From: an uncultured Lachnospiraceae bacterium
GTDB taxonomy: Bacteria; Bacillota; Clostridia; Lachnospirales; Lachnospiraceae
DNA length: 11,163 nucleotides
Direction: 5' to 3'
Assembly (NCBI GenBank): GCA_905236615.1
Contig: CAJORC010000233.1
Span: 1-11,163, forward strand
Shown: one piece after another, positions 7,158 to 11,163 of the stretch
How positions within the stretch are numbered: position 1 is the first letter of the stretch
Layout: each line of letters begins with the position of its first letter
Made by a program: the position numbers and the translations under genes
The notes under the pieces: generated by a model
What the model saw: the letters and a program-made list of their open reading frames with translations, nothing else
Database searches by the model: none
Told to the model about the DNA's origin: nothing

Positions 7158-9245
7158 TTAATAACTTTCAATGATATAATCATGACGTTTCCTGTAAAAT
7201 TCTTTCAGCTCATTAACTTCTTTATCGAAATCGGATATATCCAGTCTGCCTGAATAATAGCGTTCATAAGTTAATTCCACCTGATTCCTGAGTTCTTCGG
7301 ATAATTCATCTATCCGGGCTTCGGCCTTTTCACTTTTGAATACATCTTCCGCAATTTCTTCGATGCGCCCCGTAAGAGCTTTTTTGAAAGCGGAATTCTG
7401 CATGAGCGCTCTTAAAAGATAATTTTTTTCCGAAGCATATCTTAAACTGTCAGTATCAGCATTCTCAATATCCATTGAGCTGGAATTTACATCAAAGATA
7501 CAAAAACGCCATTTCCCATCCTCATATTTACCATTCCCTGTCTCTCTGACGCGCCAGAGTCCTACATTTGAACCCGGCCAGTCATCGGTATGTGCTATAT
7601 AGATCTGCGCCGCATAGTAGTCTAAAACACTGTCCATGTCAAGATACTCCGTAAATTTCTTATACGATTCATCATCGGACAGATCATTGTGAAAGGTAAA
7701 GGAATTCATTTCGTCATAAAACTTCTTGTCGCCTTCATTTCCTATTGCCAGTTCATCATTCTTTATCATTATGACGTTATCCGGGTCTACACCGAACTTT
7801 TCCGCAAAATAATCAGCATTAAAACGTTCGTATATCCAGTAGGCTCCCCAGTATTCACCATTCAGGAAGACCGATGACAGTCTGCCGTCAAGAACACTCA
7901 CATTCCTGTCTTTCATCAGACGTGCGATAAGGATATCCTTAATTTTCATCCTGTTGTCATCGCCGCCTGCAAAGAGTGAAACAGAGCTTTCTTTTTTATA
8001 ACCGCCAAAGAGAGCTTCGGTCAGATAACTGTTTCCGTATACTTTTCTTGGAAACAGGTTAAAGCCCTTCTGGGCAAAACCCCTGCTGCCGCCTCCCTTT
8101 ATCCTGAGTCCGAGGTTCTCGGTAAATAAAAGCTGATGATCTTCTCCAAAGAAAGAAACCGATGACTCCCGCTCCGCCCCGCGGCCTCTCATGTGATAAT
8201 TTCCGGGAGTCCACCACCAGATGCCTGATTTATCGTATTCATCCTTTGTTTCAGAAATTATATAGTCATTATATGTTTTTCCTGTGACGTAAATTCCACT
8301 ATTGTATGAAAAGAGATTTTCGGGATCGGTCACAATTGAAACCGCCGAAAGATTCTCATAAGCTTTTTTCTCGTTAAAGCCTATGAAATAACTATTCGTA
8401 AAAGTCTCCGTTTTCGAACCGTCAGGCCTGAACGCCGCTGCCCTGATAACCACTGCTTTATCAACATTCTTCTGCGGGACAGAATAATGCCTGTCAAACT
8501 CCGGTGCAATATCCGTACGGGCCGAATAAACATTGGGATTCCCGGTAGCATCGCTTATTTCTATCGGCTCCGTATATTTAACAGAGTTTTTGTCCGGTTC
8601 ACTGCCGTCAACCGTATAATAGATCTCACTGCCGGCATCAGCTGTCAGCTCAAGTTTAAAGGATTCATCGTAAAAGCCGCTCCCCTTTGAAAACTCAACC
8701 TTCCCGTCTGTTATCTCCGCCAGAAGTTCAGCTCCGTTATTTGTTTTTCCGGGGCTTGTCCGCATTCTCGACCAGTCATTTTCCCCGTCAGTAACCCTTC
8801 CCCAGCTTGTATCATATTTTAAGGAAGGAATCTCAACCTCATCTTTCACTTCACCGCCTGCAGACGCAAGGAAAAGATGCTCCCCGGAAGCAGACAATCT
8901 GAAATCCGCTGTCGAAGGATCATCTTTATTTCCGTCAGCATATATCAGAAGGTAATCATGAGCTTTAAGAGTCGTTTCGGGCAGAAGCCATCCGGCGCTT
9001 AAATCCGCACCTTTTGAAAGTCTGTAACCCGTAAGATCAATGTCTTCATCAGAAGAATTGTAGAGTTCCAGCCAGTCCGGATATTTGCCGTGATTATCCG
9101 AAACCGTCGAAAAATTCGAGCTGCAGACTTCATTTATTATAATTGTTTTATTCTTTTTTAAGGCATCCGCAAGATAGAGCATTATAACGACGACAAACAG
9201 TGCCGCCAGCAGATACTGCCAATGCCTTAGTAACCGTCTTCTCAT
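7158..9245 (-). CDS. CotH kinase family protein with N-terminal membrane anchor and lamin-tail domain
   Basis: This 695-residue protein has an N-terminal basic patch and membrane helix (about 10-28). A lamin-tail-type domain at about 35-165 shows INEVCSSN, DWLELYN and IDLTGYRLS. A chitobiase/Fn3-like beta module lies at about 185-290 (IYYTVDGSEPD). The CotH domain fills the rest (about 298-695), with LRIKGGGSRG at 380-389, TDDWPGSN at 553-560 and FDVNSS at 584-589. D555, N560 and D585 are the likely catalytic and metal-binding residues, comparable to the essential aspartates of Bacillus CotH, an atypical kinase of spore-coat proteins. The layout predicts an extracytoplasmic enzyme. Spore-coat function is not implied, as such anchored versions accompany VTC and DUF4956 genes. 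ATG 9245 is the only usable start, and its Shine-Dalgarno is poor. Confidence 0.92.
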   Translation of the reverse strand: MRRRLLRHWQYLLAALFVVVIMLYLADALKKNKTIIINEVCSSNFSTVSDNHGKYPDWLELYNSSDEDIDLTGYRLSKGADLSAGWLLPETTLKAHDYLLIYADGNKDDPSTADFRLSASGEHLFLASAGGEVKDEVEIPSLKYDTSWGRVTDGENDWSRMRTSPGKTNNGAELLAEITDGKVEFSKGSGFYDESFKLELTADAGSEIYYTVDGSEPDKNSVKYTEPIEISDATGNPNVYSARTDIAPEFDRHYSVPQKNVDKAVVIRAAAFRPDGSKTETFTNSYFIGFNEKKAYENLSAVSIVTDPENLFSYNSGIYVTGKTYNDYIISETKDEYDKSGIWWWTPGNYHMRGRGAERESSVSFFGEDHQLLFTENLGLRIKGGGSRGFAQKGFNLFPRKVYGNSYLTEALFGGYKKESSVSLFAGGDDNRMKIKDILIARLMKDRNVSVLDGRLSSVFLNGEYWGAYWIYERFNADYFAEKFGVDPDNVIMIKNDELAIGNEGDKKFYDEMNSFTFHNDLSDDESYKKFTEYLDMDSVLDYYAAQIYIAHTDDWPGSNVGLWRVRETGNGKYEDGKWRFCIFDVNSSSMDIENADTDSLRYASEKNYLLRALMQNSAFKKALTGRIEEIAEDVFKSEKAEARIDELSEELRNQVELTYERYYSGRLDISDFDKEVNELKEFYRKRHDYIIESY

Positions 9246-9267
9246 TCTTACAAGTATATCATATGAA

Positions 9268-9307
9268 AGAAAAATGCAAAAGACCTCCGGATTTCCCCGA
9301 AGGTCTT
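9268..9307 (-). terminator. Intrinsic terminator after the Cys-tail gene
   Basis: On the minus strand an 11 bp stem (arms 9297-9307 and 9280-9290, one G-U wobble) with a 6 nt loop is followed by a U-rich stretch (UUGCAUUUUU). It ends the unit holding the radical SAM and Cys-tail genes, about 150 bp beyond the stop. Only 34 bp separate the hairpin base from the CotH-family start codon, so it could also act as an attenuator for that gene. Confidence 0.75.
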
Positions 9308-9458
9308 GGTAATTGTCAGATCATAAGTTAATCTACAGGCACTACACCCTTATAATTATTCTTAAACTTAAAATACTTCTTATCGGCAGAAAATCGGACA
9401 ATCTGCAGGAACTATAAGGATTTTTTGCACTTTATGGGATGCAGATGGGGTATTCGGC
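9308..9458 (-). other. Spacer with a short relic-like open stretch
   Basis: Between the Cys-tail gene stop and the terminator lies 151 bp with no convincing gene. One minus-strand frame is open from 9411 to 9331 and ends at TAA 9328-9330. It reads as a lysine- and aromatic-rich peptide ending KGVVPVD, about 20 bp before the terminator hairpin. It lacks a start codon and is preceded by a TAG at 9412-9414. It may be the remnant of a longer C-terminus or chance. Confidence 0.3.
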
Positions 9459-10664
9459 TCATTTCAGCCATCGGAGCCGCAGGTTAGTCCTGTAGAAGTC
9501 CTTCGTCGAGCAGCCGGCTCTTCCTCCTCCGGCGCAGGCACAGGCGCAGGCACAGGCACAGGAACTGTGGGCGCAGGAGCTGTGGTGGCTTCGCCCTGAA
9601 GAATGACTCCTCCTCGGCGGACTGACCTTAGTCACGTTGACCATTATGAAGGTATTGGGATCAGATGTATAGCGGTACTCTCCCTTCTTCGAAAACTTTA
9701 ATGCTTCCTTTTCCGCAGCTTTCAGATCCTTCTCCTTAATGATCTCCTCACTCTTAATGAGACTCCGTCCGCAATAGTCACATTTCTTCTTTCCTTCTTC
9801 CCTCGGCGCTCCGCATCCCGGACATGCATCAAAATAGACTATCTTCTTTCTGGTTATCTTCTCACTGCTTCCGAAAGTTGCACCAAGCTGGTAAGCGGCC
9901 TCATTTACCGCCCTGACAATACCATATATGATAAAGCCGGGAAATGCGATAAAGCATAACACACCTATGATACCATATATCCAGTCATCCTCGTCATCTG
10001 ATGAGGATCCCGGCTCGGGGATTTTTTTACTCACATCAAATCCGTAAGCATCATTCGGATAACTGACCTTTACGGTAAATTTTTCTCCGGGTTCAAGCCC
10101 TTTCTTATTCCATTCAAGATATCCCGAGCTGTTAAAACATTCCGGCTTCCAGCTCTCAGCCTTGTCCGCATTCCACCGGACAGTCATATCATCAACCGCT
10201 ATCCCGTCAAACCAGCCCGGAGTAAAGGAATACTGGGTATAGCCTTCTTCCAGCTTATTTACCTGATAAAGATAGTCCTGAACAACGCTGAACTCAAAAA
10301 CGGCAATCTCGTCCTTATAGTATTCCCTGTCAAAATCTATCCGGACGTAGCTCTCATTGCTTGTATAAAACTCAATTTTCTTAATATTGTCTGTAAGTCC
10401 TGTCGGTTCACTGCAATGATTATTCGGAACACCTACCTTTACCCATGAAAGCGGTCCCTCACTGTCGGAATCCAGAACCTTCCACTCTATATGGTATTTA
10501 AGATTGACAGTCGCATCCTCGTTTATATCGGCATCGATCTCATAGTCAACTATTTCATCCAGCGGAGCAGCTGCTGCCGGCACGTATGAAACACCTGTGG
10601 CCAGAAGGAATACAAGAATGAAGATGAACAGTACCGGTATTGTTTTATTTATTCTCCTCTTCAT
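9459..10664 (-). CDS. Membrane protein with zinc ribbon and Cys-Ala repeat tail, candidate radical SAM substrate
   Basis: I do not recognise this 401-residue protein as a named family; the N-terminal half resembles DUF2207-type secreted beta domains only loosely. In order: a signal peptide or anchor (1-33), a beta-rich ectodomain (about 36-210), a Ser/Asp linker, one membrane helix (about 228-250), a zinc ribbon (CPGCG at 281-285 with CDYCG at 295-299), a charged helix (about 303-328), then a His/Ser-rich run. The C-terminus has five Cys-Ala repeats (CACACACACA, 369-378), GGGRAGC with C385, and STKDFY. Topology puts the zinc ribbon and tail in the cytoplasm. The start overlaps the radical SAM stop by ATGA, with GGAGGA 8 nt upstream, so the pair is coupled. 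The tail could carry radical-SAM-made crosslinks or bind metal; both ideas are inference. Confidence 0.75.
   Translation of the reverse strand: MKRRINKTIPVLFIFILVFLLATGVSYVPAAAAPLDEIVDYEIDADINEDATVNLKYHIEWKVLDSDSEGPLSWVKVGVPNNHCSEPTGLTDNIKKIEFYTSNESYVRIDFDREYYKDEIAVFEFSVVQDYLYQVNKLEEGYTQYSFTPGWFDGIAVDDMTVRWNADKAESWKPECFNSSGYLEWNKKGLEPGEKFTVKVSYPNDAYGFDVSKKIPEPGSSSDDEDDWIYGIIGVLCFIAFPGFIIYGIVRAVNEAAYQLGATFGSSEKITRKKIVYFDACPGCGAPREEGKKKCDYCGRSLIKSEEIIKEKDLKAAEKEALKFSKKGEYRYTSDPNTFIMVNVTKVSPPRRSHSSGRSHHSSCAHSSCACACACACAGGGRAGCSTKDFYRTNLRLRWLK
9531..9560 (-). repeat. Short tandem coding repeat (Cys-Ala)x5
   Basis: Five 6-bp units of TGY-GCC code for five Cys-Ala pairs. Cysteine codons alternate irregularly between TGT and TGC, while alanine is always GCC. 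Such a tract could change length by replication slippage in units of two residues while keeping frame. Confidence 0.8.
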
Positions 10665-11163
10665 CCTTTACATCCTCCATTTTCAATCCTCAACGGGCAT
10701 TTACCCAGCATTTGTGCAGAGTATTCGCGTCTTTCCCTGCATTCCGGGCTGTTCCATACCCTCTCCCATTCATCTGTCAGGATATTTCCGAGTACCTGTC
10801 CCGAAAGCCAGCTCTGGCAGGGAATGAGGTTTCCGGAAGGACTTATCGCCATATTGCTGAGACAGGCACCGCAGTTAGGTGTGGCAATCCCCAGTTCATC
10901 GCAAAGCTCATTTTCCACCCAGCCCGGCGAAGTGAAGCTTATCTCCATTGTATTTTCCGCGCAGTATTTTACAGCATTCTTCAGTATCTCACTGATCCGC
11001 TCGCGGCTTAACTGAAGCGATGCTGATTTCTCTTTTGCTGCGTTTCCTGTGGTTATAAGTCCCGAACAGGTAACGTAAGTTACCCCAAGTCCATGAAGAA
11101 ATTCGAGTGTGCTGACATAGTCTTCATTCAGACTGCAGAGAGGGGTATTGATACTCACACTAA
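10661..11163 (-). CDS. Radical SAM/SPASM domain protein (5' end outside window)
   Basis: Only the last 167 codons are present; the frame is open through the right edge, so the GTG at 11158 is probably internal. The visible part begins in the radical SAM barrel (SINTPLCSLNEDY, then LGVTYVTCSGLITTGNA). It continues to a SPASM-type cysteine region: NCGAC, then SPSGNLIPC, VLGNILTDEW, SPEC, GKCP and GGCKG. The GxxxxC element followed by LGNI and W is typical of SPASM domains, which hold auxiliary iron-sulfur clusters in peptide- and protein-modifying enzymes. The CX3CX2C cluster motif of the barrel lies outside the window. The spacing of the last cysteines looks reduced compared with a full SPASM. 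The gene overlaps the Cys-tail gene by ATGA, pointing to that protein as the partner or substrate. Confidence 0.88.
   Translation of the reverse strand, partial: SVSINTPLCSLNEDYVSTLEFLHGLGVTYVTCSGLITTGNAAKEKSASLQLSRERISEILKNAVKYCAENTMEISFTSPGWVENELCDELGIATPNCGACLSNMAISPSGNLIPCQSWLSGQVLGNILTDEWERVWNSPECRERREYSAQMLGKCPLRIENGGCKG
10673..10678 (-). promoter_or_regulatory. Ribosome binding site of the Cys-tail gene
   Basis: GGAGGA lies 8 nt before ATG 10664, inside the last codons of the radical SAM gene (the GGC of GGCKG). It fixes the start and shows that both proteins are made from one message with coupled translation. Confidence 0.75.

Noticed and set aside
7158..9245. Spore-coat CotH orthologue
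   Set aside because: The protein is twice the usual size, with an N-terminal membrane anchor and lamin-tail module, and no coat gene such as cotB or cotG is near.
9412..9462. A 16-codon minus-strand peptide starting by ATGA overlap at the end of the Cys-tail gene
   Set aside because: The overlap looks like the coupling seen elsewhere, but there is no Shine-Dalgarno, the peptide has no feature of a leader or toxin, and it is short enough to be chance.
9531..9560. CRISPR-like or minisatellite repeat
   Set aside because: The repeat is only 30 bp, in frame, has no spacers, and is explained by the Cys-Ala coding tract.
10597..11015. Plus-strand open frames opposite the radical SAM gene
   Set aside because: The minus-strand frame has clear SPASM cysteine motifs and a coupled downstream gene; the others are shadows.

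Overview
The window looks like chromosome from a Clostridia (Firmicutes) bacterium, most likely a Lachnospiraceae member. I infer this from the gene order ireB-ruvX-DUF1292 with mltG-like, trmR and U32 genes nearby, which matches the B. subtilis yrzL-yrrK-yrzB-yrrL-yrrM-yrrN/O block, and from the style of the proteins. All twelve genes read on the minus strand. The genes at both edges are cut off by the window.

Right edge to about 9.3 kb (first transcribed): the C-terminal part of a radical SAM/SPASM protein overlaps by ATGA with a predicted membrane protein. That protein has a signal-like N-terminus, an outer beta-rich domain, one membrane helix, a cytoplasmic zinc ribbon and a striking Cys-Ala repeat tail. 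This pair is the best candidate in the window for an undescribed modification system: the enzyme and a cysteine-rich possible substrate are translationally coupled. An intrinsic terminator at about 9280-9307 closes the unit.

9245 to 5682: three genes encode a membrane-anchored CotH-family kinase-like protein with a lamin-tail domain, a VTC-type polyphosphate polymerase domain protein, and a DUF4956 membrane protein. I know this trio as a recurrent bacterial neighbourhood without a settled function. A plausible reading is phosphate-polymer or phosphotransfer chemistry at the membrane. A long nested palindrome (5588-5640) follows it.

5454 to 1: a tightly packed housekeeping operon, with most joints overlapping or a few bases apart. 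It probably starts from a sigma-A-like promoter at 5542-5570. The order is ireB (Ser/Thr kinase substrate), ruvX (Holliday junction resolvase-like/rRNA maturation), a DUF1292 protein, a Fur-family regulator, RNase J, a YlbF-family protein, a short MltG-like protein lacking the catalytic domain, trmR, and a U32 protein (TrhP-like). The last two fit successive steps of tRNA wobble uridine modification (ho5U, then mo5U). RNase J plus YlbF suggests an RNA-decay submodule. Fur and RNase J both appear to start with TTG codons.
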